Positions 26,396 through 34,334 of a stretch of 64,000 bases of DNA are shown one piece after another (position 1 is the stretch's first letter; every line of letters begins with the position of its first letter). This DNA comes from Secundilactobacillus angelensis (lineage in GTDB: Bacteria; Bacillota; Bacilli; Lactobacillales; Lactobacillaceae): the NCBI RefSeq assembly GCF_012641075.1, contig NZ_JAAXLJ010000005.1:62001-126000 (forward strand), written 5' to 3'. Below the pieces are notes generated by a model. The model was not told the origin of the DNA, did not search any database, and was given only the letters and a program-made list of their open reading frames with translations. The position numbers and the translations under genes were made by a program.

Positions 26396-28009
26396 ATTTT
26401 AAGAAGCAAGTTAATCAACAAGTGGGTCTTTGTGCCAACTGTGGGATTATTCTTACTGGCAACTTTAGTGTTAATGATAGGTGGAAAGGGTCTTCAAACA
26501 CCGCTATCTGGCCTATTGAGTTGGATGAACCTAAAGTTAGGGTGGATGTACCTTGGTATTTATATCATCAACTTTGTCTTCTTAATCGGATTGGCATTTA
26601 GCCGATATGGGAAAATTAAAATTGGAAAACCTGATGACAAGCCGGTTTACAGTGGTTTCAAGTGGGGCGCAATGGTTTTTGCCACTGCGATTGATGCCAG
26701 CATTATGATGCTGTCGATCACTGATCCACTGACGGTTATTCAAAATCCACCTTTTCACATCAAAGCCTATTCTCACGCCGCCTATATCTCTGCCACAATG
26801 ATGGGGCAGTTTAACTGGGGGCCAATGGCTTGGATGATGTTTGCACCCGCTGCAGTTTTGATTGGTTACCTGATGTATCGTAAAGGTCAGCCAGTTCAAA
26901 AACTCAGTGATGGGATCGGCATGCTAGACGGTGATAATCATCAATCAACAAAAAAGTTTTTTGGTGGCTTGATCAACGTCCTTGTCGTGATTGGTATTAT
27001 TGGTGGTGTTGGTTCATCGATTGGGATGGAAGTTCCAATTACAGCCAAAGCATTTTCAAGTGCAACCGGTGTTAAGTACGGTTTGCCGCTAGAAATGGGC
27101 TTGTTTGCCGTCTTGTTTGTTCTGTTCGCTGTTACAGTCTTTAAAGGCTTAAACGGTGGGATCGATCGATTGAGTATGGCACACATTTGGTTAGCCATCG
27201 GTTTTCTGGTCTTAATTTTATTCTTTGGCCCAACGCGTTACATTATTACGAACGAAGCGCGCAGTTTAGGCATGCTGGCACAGAAGTTTGTGCCAATGGC
27301 TACGAATACGCAGCCAAGTGCCACCCAGCAGGATACGATCTTTTACTGGGGCTGGTGGTTATCATACATGCCAGTAATGGGATTGTTCATTGCGAAGATT
27401 TCCAGAGGTAAGACGATTCGTCAGATGCTCATGGGTATGTTGCTGTACGGCTTTACCGGCTGTGCATTATTCTACGCCGTCATGGGTGGTTACGCACTCT
27501 GGCTGCAACAAAATGGGGTCATTAACCTGGTCCACATTTTAAACACTCAGGGTCAGGCTGCTGTCATTGCAACCGTTATTGGGACGTTGCCGATGAAGCA
27601 AGTCATGACATTGCTTTACTGCTTGTCATGTTTCATCTTCTTGGCGACAACCATTTCTGGTTCAGCATACATTCTGTCATCGTTCACAAGTACACCACTG
27701 AAGCGCCGCGAACCAACCCGTTTCAATCGGATGACATGGGTCATTATTTTTATGATCTTTGCCTTCTCATTGGTCTTAGTGGGTGGTTTCAAAGTGATTC
27801 AGACGATTTCTGTCTTAGCTGGATTCCCGTTGATCGGGGTTTGTGCGGTCATACTGATGTCAATTCATCGTTTGGTCAAGCACGATCACGAGCTGGTCTT
27901 TACACCATCTCCAGAAATTGCGGAAGTGGCAGCTCGTCCAGTTACAGTGGAACGAAAGTCGGCTATTCGTGGTAAGTTGATCTTATCGCCTAACCGCTTA
28001 GCTAATTAA
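26396..28009 (+). CDS. BCCT-family betaine/carnitine/choline transporter
   Basis: A large membrane protein of about 537 residues with 12 predicted helices and the BCCT signature in TM8 (FYWGWWLSYMPVMGLFIAKISRGKTIRQ), so an osmolyte or quaternary amine importer. A perfect AGAGGAGGA (26382-26390) follows an in-frame TAG by one base, and no ATG, GTG or TTG occurs in frame until GTG at 26432, inside the first hydrophobic helix. ATT codons at 26393 and 26396 sit at the right distance and give LRSKLINKWVF before TM1. I therefore set the start at 26396, with 26432 as the conservative alternative. Substrate is undetermined. Confidence 0.85.
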   Translation: MLRSKLINKWVFVPTVGLFLLATLVLMIGGKGLQTPLSGLLSWMNLKLGWMYLGIYIINFVFLIGLAFSRYGKIKIGKPDDKPVYSGFKWGAMVFATAIDASIMMLSITDPLTVIQNPPFHIKAYSHAAYISATMMGQFNWGPMAWMMFAPAAVLIGYLMYRKGQPVQKLSDGIGMLDGDNHQSTKKFFGGLINVLVVIGIIGGVGSSIGMEVPITAKAFSSATGVKYGLPLEMGLFAVLFVLFAVTVFKGLNGGIDRLSMAHIWLAIGFLVLILFFGPTRYIITNEARSLGMLAQKFVPMATNTQPSATQQDTIFYWGWWLSYMPVMGLFIAKISRGKTIRQMLMGMLLYGFTGCALFYAVMGGYALWLQQNGVINLVHILNTQGQAAVIATVIGTLPMKQVMTLLYCLSCFIFLATTISGSAYILSSFTSTPLKRREPTRFNRMTWVIIFMIFAFSLVLVGGFKVIQTISVLAGFPLIGVCAVILMSIHRLVKHDHELVFTPSPEIAEVAARPVTVERKSAIRGKLILSPNRLAN

Positions 28010-28023
28010 ATTTTGAATTGAAT

Positions 28024-28074
28024 AATAGTTCTGGTAAAAATTGTTAAAAAAGATTTTTACCAGAACTATTTTTT
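28024..28074. terminator. Terminator of the BCCT gene
   Basis: An 18-bp stem (AATAGTTCTGGTAAAAAT with ATTTTTACCAGAACTATT) ends in a T-run just after the stop. Confidence 0.88.
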
Positions 28075-28216
28075 GAAATGAAAGCAAACCCGGTATCTTC
28101 GCGGTTGCGAAAGTCGGGTCAGTTATCTTAAAATAGCAGAGGGCAAACAGAAACAGAGAAATGTAATAAAATAATACGGATGTTTTCAAAATTAAATTGA
28201 AAACGGAGGAAATGTT

Positions 28217-29353
28217 ATGTTGATATGGGAAGTTCGTGGGGTCAACTTTATCATTAATCTGCTATTATTAACGGGATTTACTTTATTGTACTCTTGGCTG
28301 CAACGAACCGACTTTCACCTTCAAATTTGGGAACGACTTCGTGGAGTAAGCCAAATCGTGCTCACAATTGGGTTTCTAGTCCTTTTTCACTTGGCTTCAG
28401 AGCTTCGTATCATGGAGGCACACGATAGGCAAGGACTCGGCTGGAGTTATTTGGCGTTTCAAATTGGTGTCATTATTTTTGCTCTGTTCTTCAAGCGGAG
28501 TCGCTGGTTGTTCTTAAGTCTCACGGTGACGTTGCTGTTCTGGTACTGGTGGTTGCCTAATTTGACGTGGTGGGGTTATTTCTTTGTGGCAACCATGATT
28601 GTGATGGGGATAGCCGATCGGTTTGGGTATCTGATTATTGATCGGCCTATTTTGTATTATCCGTTCTGCTTTTTATTTTCAGCTCCGTTTCTGTGGGCCA
28701 ACTGGATCTCGTTGCGTGGTATTGAAGTCGGTTGGGTAATTGCATTAGCTCAGTGTTTCGTCGTGTATTATTTACTCTGGTTTATCTATTACCAGCTTAA
28801 GCGTCAAAACGAACGACAAGCACTGCTCATTTACGAAGCCAGGCGGGATAACTTAACCAAGCTCAGTAATTTTAGAATCTTTACCGAAGACTTACACCAA
28901 GCCTTCAAAGAGTACGGCGAAAATGGTACGCAGTATTTGCTTTACACCTTTGATATTGACCATTTCAAATGGGTGAATGATCGCTATGGTCATTTGGAGG
29001 GTAATGAAGTATTGAAGGCGGTAGCGACTGAATTAAATCGGCTCTTACCTACAATCAGCACCAACAGCAAGGCTTATCGAGTCGGTGGTGAAGAGTTTTC
29101 GTTCATCGTGTTCGACGTGGAAACTCAACAAGGGACTGCCGAGATGGTCGCGGATCAGGTGCGACAGGAAATTGGCGGCCTAAAGTTCATTACACCGCAT
29201 GATGAACAATTTCAAATTACCATCTCCATGGGCCAAGATCAGGTTGATGCTGAGGACCAGAATTATTTGGATGTTTATAAGCGGGCGGATCAACGATTAT
29301 ATCATTCAAAAGAAGCCGGTCGGAATAGAGTTTCCACAGTTACTCAGCCTTAA
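28217..29353 (+). CDS. Membrane diguanylate cyclase (GGDEF domain)
   Basis: A 378-residue protein with about six N-terminal membrane segments (1-190) and a C-terminal GGDEF domain. The active-site loop is GGEEF (about 289-293) and DIDHFKWVNDRYGHLEGNEVL supplies the metal-binding Asp and the nucleotide-binding residues, so it should make c-di-GMP from two GTP. No RxxD inhibitory site is seen five residues ahead of GGEEF. No EAL or HD-GYP gene occurs in the window. GGAGG precedes the ATG. The signal sensed by the membrane part is unknown. Confidence 0.9.
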   Translation: MLIWEVRGVNFIINLLLLTGFTLLYSWLQRTDFHLQIWERLRGVSQIVLTIGFLVLFHLASELRIMEAHDRQGLGWSYLAFQIGVIIFALFFKRSRWLFLSLTVTLLFWYWWLPNLTWWGYFFVATMIVMGIADRFGYLIIDRPILYYPFCFLFSAPFLWANWISLRGIEVGWVIALAQCFVVYYLLWFIYYQLKRQNERQALLIYEARRDNLTKLSNFRIFTEDLHQAFKEYGENGTQYLLYTFDIDHFKWVNDRYGHLEGNEVLKAVATELNRLLPTISTNSKAYRVGGEEFSFIVFDVETQQGTAEMVADQVRQEIGGLKFITPHDEQFQITISMGQDQVDAEDQNYLDVYKRADQRLYHSKEAGRNRVSTVTQP

Positions 29354-29426
29354 ATTAAAAGATTAGCCGGAGTCATGTTAAAATTTAAAGCGTGAAGAAT
29401 ACTTAAAACAGAAAGGAATTCTCAGA

Positions 29427-30368
29427 ATGCAAAAAGTAATTATTCCGGAGATTGCTGACAAGCAAACCGACCATTATTTAACTAAGAAAGGTTACGAGGT
29501 GCTCACTGTTGCTGATGCTGATGAGGCGACTATTTTGGCAACAGCACCAGACGTTGCTGGCATTATGATGTTTGTGTCACCTTTCCCCAATGATTTGTAC
29601 GACAAGTTGCCAAATCTGAAAGTACTTGCCCGTTATGGTGTGGGGTATGACAGTATTGATGCAGAGTACGCTGCAACCAAAGGTGTTTGGGTGACTAATA
29701 CCCCTGGCGCCAATGCGACTAGTGTGGCAGAAAACGCTGTAACAGATATGATGATGTTAGCAAAGCAATCATTTGAAGTTTCAACTTTGATGCGTGCTGG
29801 CCAGCAAGATGCTGCTAAGCAAATCTTTGGCCATGAAATAACCGGTTCCACAGTGGGAATAGTAGGTTATGGTCATATCGGTCAAGCGGTTGCCAAAATG
29901 CTCAGTGGTTTTGGCGTAAAAGTTCTAATTTACAACCGAACTAAGCGACCAACTGAGTACGGCGAATACGTGGACTTGGAGACCCTGATGAAGCAATCCG
30001 ATTACGTGACGTTGCACATTGCGGCCACTAAGCAAACGACACACTTGATTGGTGAAAAGGAGATTAGCCTGATGAAACCTAGTGCCTCACTGATTAATTT
30101 AGCACGAGGCTCAGTAGTAGATGAACAGGCATTGATCAAAGCACTCGAGGACCATCAAATCGCCAGCGCTGCCTTAGACGTTTTTGACGAGGAACCGTTA
30201 CCAGCCGATAGTCCATTTTTCAAGATGGATAACGTCTTTTTGACGCCACATACTGGCTCGAATACCGTTGAGGCTGGTGTGAAAATGGCACTTGGCGCGT
30301 CTAAGATGATTGATGAGGCGTTATCTGGTCAAAAACCAGAATGGGCAGTTAACGCGCCGAAGTTATAA
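29427..30368 (+). CDS. D-isomer 2-hydroxyacid dehydrogenase (phosphoglycerate dehydrogenase-like)
   Basis: A 313-residue NAD-dependent dehydrogenase. It has the dinucleotide motif VGIVGYGHIGQAVAKML, catalytic Arg in NLARGSVVDEQAL, Glu in DVFDEEPLP and His in TPHTGSN. Lactobacilli use such enzymes as D-hydroxyacid, glyoxylate or phosphoglycerate dehydrogenases; there is no ACT or extra C-terminal domain of full SerA. An AGAAAGGAA site precedes the ATG. The substrate is not resolved. Confidence 0.87.
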   Translation: MQKVIIPEIADKQTDHYLTKKGYEVLTVADADEATILATAPDVAGIMMFVSPFPNDLYDKLPNLKVLARYGVGYDSIDAEYAATKGVWVTNTPGANATSVAENAVTDMMMLAKQSFEVSTLMRAGQQDAAKQIFGHEITGSTVGIVGYGHIGQAVAKMLSGFGVKVLIYNRTKRPTEYGEYVDLETLMKQSDYVTLHIAATKQTTHLIGEKEISLMKPSASLINLARGSVVDEQALIKALEDHQIASAALDVFDEEPLPADSPFFKMDNVFLTPHTGSNTVEAGVKMALGASKMIDEALSGQKPEWAVNAPKL

Positions 30369-30444
30369 AATTCGTTAATTATTAGCTGATAGTTACTCCT
30401 TTTATTAGTGGTACCTAGATTATCTTGTGTGTTTTGGGGCAAAT

Positions 30445-30469
30445 TAGTTTGTACAAATCATACAAGCTA
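30445..30469. promoter_or_regulatory. Candidate operator upstream of osmC
   Basis: TAGTTTGTA (30445-30453) and TACAAGCTA (30461-30469) form an inverted repeat with one mismatch, with core TTGTA-N7-TACAA. It lies just upstream of the -35 box of the osmC promoter. MarR/OhrR regulators of peroxide-reactive OsmC proteins bind TACAA/TTGTA-type palindromes, so such a regulator is plausible. Confidence 0.45.
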
Positions 30470-30475
30470 AATGCT

Positions 30476-30503
30476 TTGGAATCGCTTTCTTGCGTGCTAC
30501 ACT
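30476..30503 (+). promoter_or_regulatory. Promoter of osmC
   Basis: TTGGAA (30476-30481) and TACACT (30498-30503) are 16 bases apart, about 35 bp before the ATG. Confidence 0.55.
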
Positions 30504-30536
30504 ACAGGCACAAAAAATAAAAGGGGGATCCTGACA

Positions 30537-30962
30537 ATGGCAATTGATGGATCGTTATATCATACTGAGGCAGTTAATGAAAAAGGTTTGAGCGGTGTCA
30601 GCTTCATTCGTGGTAATGAAGGCTTAGCGCTTGGTGTAAGCAGTTCACTGGTCAAGGGGTCTGGAACGAATCCAGAACAATTAGTTGGGTTAGCGATTAG
30701 TACGTGTTTTAACGCAACCATTGAAATCATTGAGCAGTTGCACAAATTACCACACACCAGTGTTGTTCATACGGGTGTTGATCAATTAAAGGACGACACA
30801 GGCTATAAGTTTGTGGTTAGAGTCCAAGTGTTGATGACTGGTGTTGACCATGAGCAAGCACAGGCATTAGTTGATGAAGCCAAAAACTACTGCCCAGTGG
30901 CTAAGATGATTAAGCAGAACGCTAACGTTTCGTTTGAAGTAGTTGATGAATTTGCGTTTTAA
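30537..30962 (+). CDS. osmC: OsmC/Ohr-family peroxiredoxin
   Basis: A 141-residue OsmC-family thiol peroxidase that reduces organic hydroperoxides. The two reactive cysteines are seen in ISTCFNAT and NYCPVAK. The start at 30537 has AAGGGGGA upstream; the frame continues upstream but only into promoter sequence. It might be closer to Ohr than OsmC, which I cannot separate by eye. A terminator follows. Confidence 0.88.
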   Translation: MAIDGSLYHTEAVNEKGLSGVSFIRGNEGLALGVSSSLVKGSGTNPEQLVGLAISTCFNATIEIIEQLHKLPHTSVVHTGVDQLKDDTGYKFVVRVQVLMTGVDHEQAQALVDEAKNYCPVAKMIKQNANVSFEVVDEFAF

Positions 30963-30971
30963 TCAGTCAAT

Positions 30972-31008
30972 AAAAAGTTCGTCCGCGATGTATGCGAACG
31001 AACTTTTT
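30972..31008. terminator. Bidirectional terminator after osmC
   Basis: AAAAAGTTCGT pairs with ACGAACTTTTT, with T-runs on both strands, between convergent genes. Confidence 0.85.
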
Positions 31009-31011
31009 TGG

Positions 31012-31674
31012 TTATAAACGTTGATGCTTTAATTTTCGAAAAATGTATCGGTCACTTAACGCAATGAAAGTACCCTGGAATAGTAAGGCAACGATGGTAC
31101 CGATATTCACAGCCCATAGGTGACGCTGGATCACAAAACAGATGGCAATAATCGTAATCGGGATAATGAAGGCGACGAGCGATGCAGTCACCGCGTTGCC
31201 GTGTAAATATCTAAATCTTAGAATCTGCATGAAATCGTCATTTGGATGAAGGATGAGATTAATCCGCTGGTAGATGGAGATACCACAACCAATCATCATC
31301 ACGCCAATAATGTCTAAAATCACTGATGGTACCAGTGATAACTGCTGGATGTGAAAGACGGTCAATAGCTGGGCGATCCCGCTGACTAGGTAGCTGAACG
31401 GGACCATGAAAAGGACGTTGCCCAACATCCGATGCCAATCAAACTGGTGGAGTAACATCGCGTTTGATAGGATAACCGCAATGCCCTCAAGTAGCAAAAT
31501 ATTGCCCAGGTTCATATTGAACAGGTGGGACATGTTGACAGCAGACGCGGTCCATAACGCGCTACCAAGGTTTAGGGAGACCGTCAGTGCGTTCCCTAAT
31601 GAATTGATTATAATAGAGATAATAAGTAAGATACAATCTCCTAAAATAGTTGTTTTCCCGTTGTCTTGATACAC
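31012..31674 (-). CDS. Integral membrane protein, YczE/YyaS-like
   Basis: A 220-residue membrane protein with about five or six helices. Blocks such as NSLGNALTVSLNLGSALWTASAVNMSHLF and FHIQQLSLVPSVILDIIGVMMIGCGISIYQ resemble the YczE/YitT-type group. I start at the GTG at 31674, 7 bases after GGAGGG; the frame is open further upstream to 31773 but without a ribosome site and across the divergent promoter region. The function is unknown. It diverges from the HAD gene. Confidence 0.62.
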   Translation of the reverse strand: MYQDNGKTTILGDCILLIISIIINSLGNALTVSLNLGSALWTASAVNMSHLFNMNLGNILLLEGIAVILSNAMLLHQFDWHRMLGNVLFMVPFSYLVSGIAQLLTVFHIQQLSLVPSVILDIIGVMMIGCGISIYQRINLILHPNDDFMQILRFRYLHGNAVTASLVAFIIPITIIAICFVIQRHLWAVNIGTIVALLFQGTFIALSDRYIFRKLKHQRL

Positions 31675-31755
31675 GCGCGATCCCTCCATAACGATTCCAT
31701 TATACGGGATTACATTTAAAAAGAAAGGGCGATTGCCCTGGTAGAGGTGATTCAA

Positions 31756-32433
31756 ATGGTTAAATTCGAGCAATATTCAGGCGTGCTTTTTGATCTGCAC
31801 GGCGTGATCGCCGATTCTTCTCAGTACCATCTTCAAGCCTGGCACCAACTGGCGGATGAACTTGGTATTGCGTGGTCTTCAACGCTTAACGAAACGCTGC
31901 TAGGCATGGATCGGCCAGAGGCAGTGGTTACTATTTTAAAAGCTGGTCATCGATTAGATCAGTATTCAGAGGAAGAACGCCGAAAATTAGGTGAACATAA
32001 AAACCAGATGTACCTTGAGTTGATTTCTCACATGTCACCAGTGGATGTGCTGCCAGGAATTATTGATTTCCTCGATGAGTTGAAGGCACAGCATTATGGT
32101 GTCGTGCTCGCTTCTGCTTCGGTTAATGCGCCACTAGAAATTAAAAAAATGCAATTGGAGAATTACTTTCCGCTGATTGTGGATCCAGCGACACTTAGTC
32201 ACAACAAACCAGATCCAGAGATTTATCAGCGTGCGGCAGAAATGTTAAAACTTCCTTCAGATAAGTGCATCGGGATTGAAGATTCCAAAACTGGTCTGAC
32301 GGCCGTGAACCGCTCGGGTGCTTTATCGGTTGGCGTTGGAGAGACGGCTGAAATTGCTTCAGCAACTGTGAAGTTTCATAGTACGAACGAGCTTACCTTA
32401 GCAGGAATTCGCGAGCAAATTGACAGGCATTAA
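31756..32433 (+). CDS. Beta-phosphoglucomutase-like HAD phosphatase with altered motif I
   Basis: A 225-residue HAD protein with the layout of beta-phosphoglucomutase: motif I FDLHGVIADSSQYHLQAW, cap residues, motif II ASASVNAPLEIKKM, the Lys in HNKPDPEIY and motif IV GIEDSKTGLTAV. In beta-PGM motif I is DxDG; the first Asp (Asp13 here) is the nucleophile and the second the general acid/base. Here the second is His15. Mutase activity may be lost or changed. The gene stands alone, away from maltose or trehalose phosphorylase genes. Start ATG 31756 has AGAGGTG upstream. Confidence 0.8.
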   Translation: MVKFEQYSGVLFDLHGVIADSSQYHLQAWHQLADELGIAWSSTLNETLLGMDRPEAVVTILKAGHRLDQYSEEERRKLGEHKNQMYLELISHMSPVDVLPGIIDFLDELKAQHYGVVLASASVNAPLEIKKMQLENYFPLIVDPATLSHNKPDPEIYQRAAEMLKLPSDKCIGIEDSKTGLTAVNRSGALSVGVGETAEIASATVKFHSTNELTLAGIREQIDRH

Positions 32434-32460
32434 AAAAGATCACTAATTAGTGATCTTTTT
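32432..32460. terminator. Bidirectional terminator
   Basis: A near-perfect palindrome, AAAAAGATCACTAAT with ATTAGTGATCTTTTT, lies between the convergent HAD and DUF488 genes. Confidence 0.88.
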
Positions 32461-32821
32461 ACTTAAGCAATTTTTCTAAATAGTCTTTTAATACCACAGC
32501 TTGGTTATGAGTTTCATCCTTTGCACCGAAAAGCATGATGACGTTGCCCTCAGCTAAATGAGTTTTGATTAAATCCAAAAACTCATCTCGATCTGGATTT
32601 GCATCGAGTTCAGCTACATAACGGGTTTTAAATTCGTCGTACTTCTCAGGATCATGTCCGAACCATTGACGCAGTTCCTTTGAGGGAGCAATGGACTTAA
32701 ACCATTCATCAAGTGCGGCGTTGACCTTGGAAATTCCGCGTGGCCATAACCGGTCAACTAGGATCCGATAGCCATCCATATCGGCTGGTTTTGTATAAAT
32801 TCGTTCAATTTTGAGTGCCAT
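32459..32821 (-). CDS. DUF488 family protein (YeaO-like)
   Basis: A 120-residue protein with the DUF488 blocks RILVDRLWPRGISK, LDEWFKSIAPSKELRQWFGHDPEKYDEFKTRY and LLFGAKDETHNQAVVL-like end. The family is widespread in bacteria with no assured function. It converges with the HAD gene and diverges from the glycosylase gene. Confidence 0.88.
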   Translation of the reverse strand: MALKIERIYTKPADMDGYRILVDRLWPRGISKVNAALDEWFKSIAPSKELRQWFGHDPEKYDEFKTRYVAELDANPDRDEFLDLIKTHLAEGNVIMLFGAKDETHNQAVVLKDYLEKLLK

Positions 32822-32878
32822 TTTGTATCACCTCTTCTATAATATACAATATCACATTACAATGTTAGGGGAAAAATA

Positions 32879-33508
32879 ATGATAACTATGGCAGAATTTT
32901 TTAGTGGTCGTCCCACTGAAATGATCACCCGAGATTTGCTGGGAAAACTGATGAGATACGAGTCACCTAAGGGGCTGGTCAGCGGCTATATCGTTGAAGC
33001 TGAAGCATACTTGGGTGCCGCGGACTCAGCGGCCCATGCATATGAAGGGCGTCGGACTAAAGCTAATGACGCGCTGTACGGAGCGCCTGGTAATATTTAC
33101 ATTTATACGTCTCGTGGATACTATGCTTTTGATATTGCAGTTCAAAGCAAAGGTGAACCACAAGGAATTTTAATCCGGGGTGTTGAGCCTAAAGAGGGGC
33201 TGGGCATCATGATGGCTAACCGGCCTAAAAACGGATCAGAACTAACCAATGGGCCGGGAAAACTGATGCAGGCGTTCGGCGTCAGTGATCTCCACTGGAA
33301 TAATAAGATGCTTGATGATAGTCCCTTTACGGTTGATTTACTTGATACTCGCGAGCCGTCAGAGATTTTAACCTCTGCTCGGATCGGTGTCAGCAAGCGC
33401 GGTGGTCAGACTAACGCGCCTTACCGGTATTACGTAGCGGGAAACCCCTACGTTTCGGGGATGCGCAAGCGAGATATGAACTTAGAAACCCACGGGTGGG
33501 TTAACTAA
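32879..33508 (+). CDS. 3-methyladenine DNA glycosylase (AAG/MPG family)
   Basis: A 209-residue alkyladenine glycosylase that removes alkylated purines. The catalytic Glu is in VEAEAYLG, followed by DSAAHAYEGRRTKANDALYGAPGNIYIYTSRGYYAF and the substrate-binding LTNGPGKLMQAFG block. The length is typical for bacterial members. The start at 32879 has AGGGGA at a fair distance; an ATG at 32888 is an alternative. It converges with menG, the stops being 1 bp apart. Confidence 0.93.
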   Translation: MITMAEFFSGRPTEMITRDLLGKLMRYESPKGLVSGYIVEAEAYLGAADSAAHAYEGRRTKANDALYGAPGNIYIYTSRGYYAFDIAVQSKGEPQGILIRGVEPKEGLGIMMANRPKNGSELTNGPGKLMQAFGVSDLHWNNKMLDDSPFTVDLLDTREPSEILTSARIGVSKRGGQTNAPYRYYVAGNPYVSGMRKRDMNLETHGWVN

Positions 33509-33509
33509 T

Positions 33510-34235
33510 TTACTGTTTGGTGTACGATTTTCGTGCGCTGTGAAAAGCTGCCGCGCCCATGTCAAAGGTTTGGTAGTCAATTTTTTCGAATCCCGCATTG
33601 GCATACATTTTCGCTAACGTTTTTGCATCGACAAATTCCGCTGCCGTCTTTTCCAGGTAGACATAGTCTTCATAGTTATGAACGGCCAGTTTGGTCATCA
33701 TCGGAATAAGCTTGAAATAAACTTGCCAACCCAGTTTAACTAGCGGCTGAGTTGGGTGTGACGTTTCTAGCGAGCCCACTTGACCGCCGGGGCGAACCAC
33801 TCGATGCATTTCACGTAAAACTTGATTAGCATCCGGCACGTTACGCAAGCCGAAACCAATTGTGACCACGTCAAAATGATCATTGTCGTAAGGGAGTGCC
33901 ATTGCGTCGCCTTGAACCAAGGTAACCCGATCATTCATTCCAGCAGCCGCAACTTTTGTTTTGGCAACAGCTAACATTTCCTCGCTAAAATCTAAGCCGA
34001 TGACTTGGCCAGAGGGACCAACCGCCTTCGCTAATGCAATCGTCCAATCTCCTGTGCCGCAGCAGAGATCGAGGACGAAACTACCAGGTTTAATGGCTAA
34101 TTTTTCCATCGCTACTTTTCGCCAATGTTTGTGAGTACCCAACGAAATCAGGTTGTTCATCCGATCGTAGTTGCCAGCGACCCGTTTGAAAAGTGATTGT
34201 ACTTGGGGCTCTGGTGTCTGGTTAGTAAGTGACAT
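33510..34235 (-). CDS. menG: Demethylmenaquinone methyltransferase (UbiE/MenG)
   Basis: A 241-residue SAM methyltransferase with family signatures: FKRVAGNYDRMNNLISLGTHKHWR at the N-terminus, SAM motif I VLDLCCGTGDWTIAL, and GFGLRNVPD. It performs the last step of menaquinone synthesis. Other men genes are not in the window, so whether this species makes quinone or takes up precursors is open. AGGAGG precedes the ATG. Confidence 0.92.
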   Translation of the reverse strand: MSLTNQTPEPQVQSLFKRVAGNYDRMNNLISLGTHKHWRKVAMEKLAIKPGSFVLDLCCGTGDWTIALAKAVGPSGQVIGLDFSEEMLAVAKTKVAAAGMNDRVTLVQGDAMALPYDNDHFDVVTIGFGLRNVPDANQVLREMHRVVRPGGQVGSLETSHPTQPLVKLGWQVYFKLIPMMTKLAVHNYEDYVYLEKTAAEFVDAKTLAKMYANAGFEKIDYQTFDMGAAAFHSARKSYTKQ

Positions 34236-34278
34236 TTTACATTCCTCCTGAGTAAATTCAATAGCTCAATCATACCAA

Positions 34279-34318
34279 AAAACGTCTCGCAAGTCTGTTT
34301 CCACCTGCGGGACGTTTT
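34279..34318 (-). terminator. Terminator of map
   Basis: On the minus strand AAAACGTCCCGCA pairs with TGCGAGACGTTTT (one G-U pair), followed by T residues, directly after the map stop. Confidence 0.78.
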
Positions 34319-34334
34319 AATGTGCTGATTTTAA

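Noticed and set aside
26329-26601. 90-residue open frame overlapping the start of the BCCT gene
   Set aside because: It overlaps the transporter in another frame, has no ribosome site, and its product does not resemble any family.
28085-28160. Possible c-di-GMP riboswitch ahead of the diguanylate cyclase
   Set aside because: A GGGCAAAC string and a GC-rich hairpin are present, but the rest of the GEMM-I core is absent and the order is wrong.
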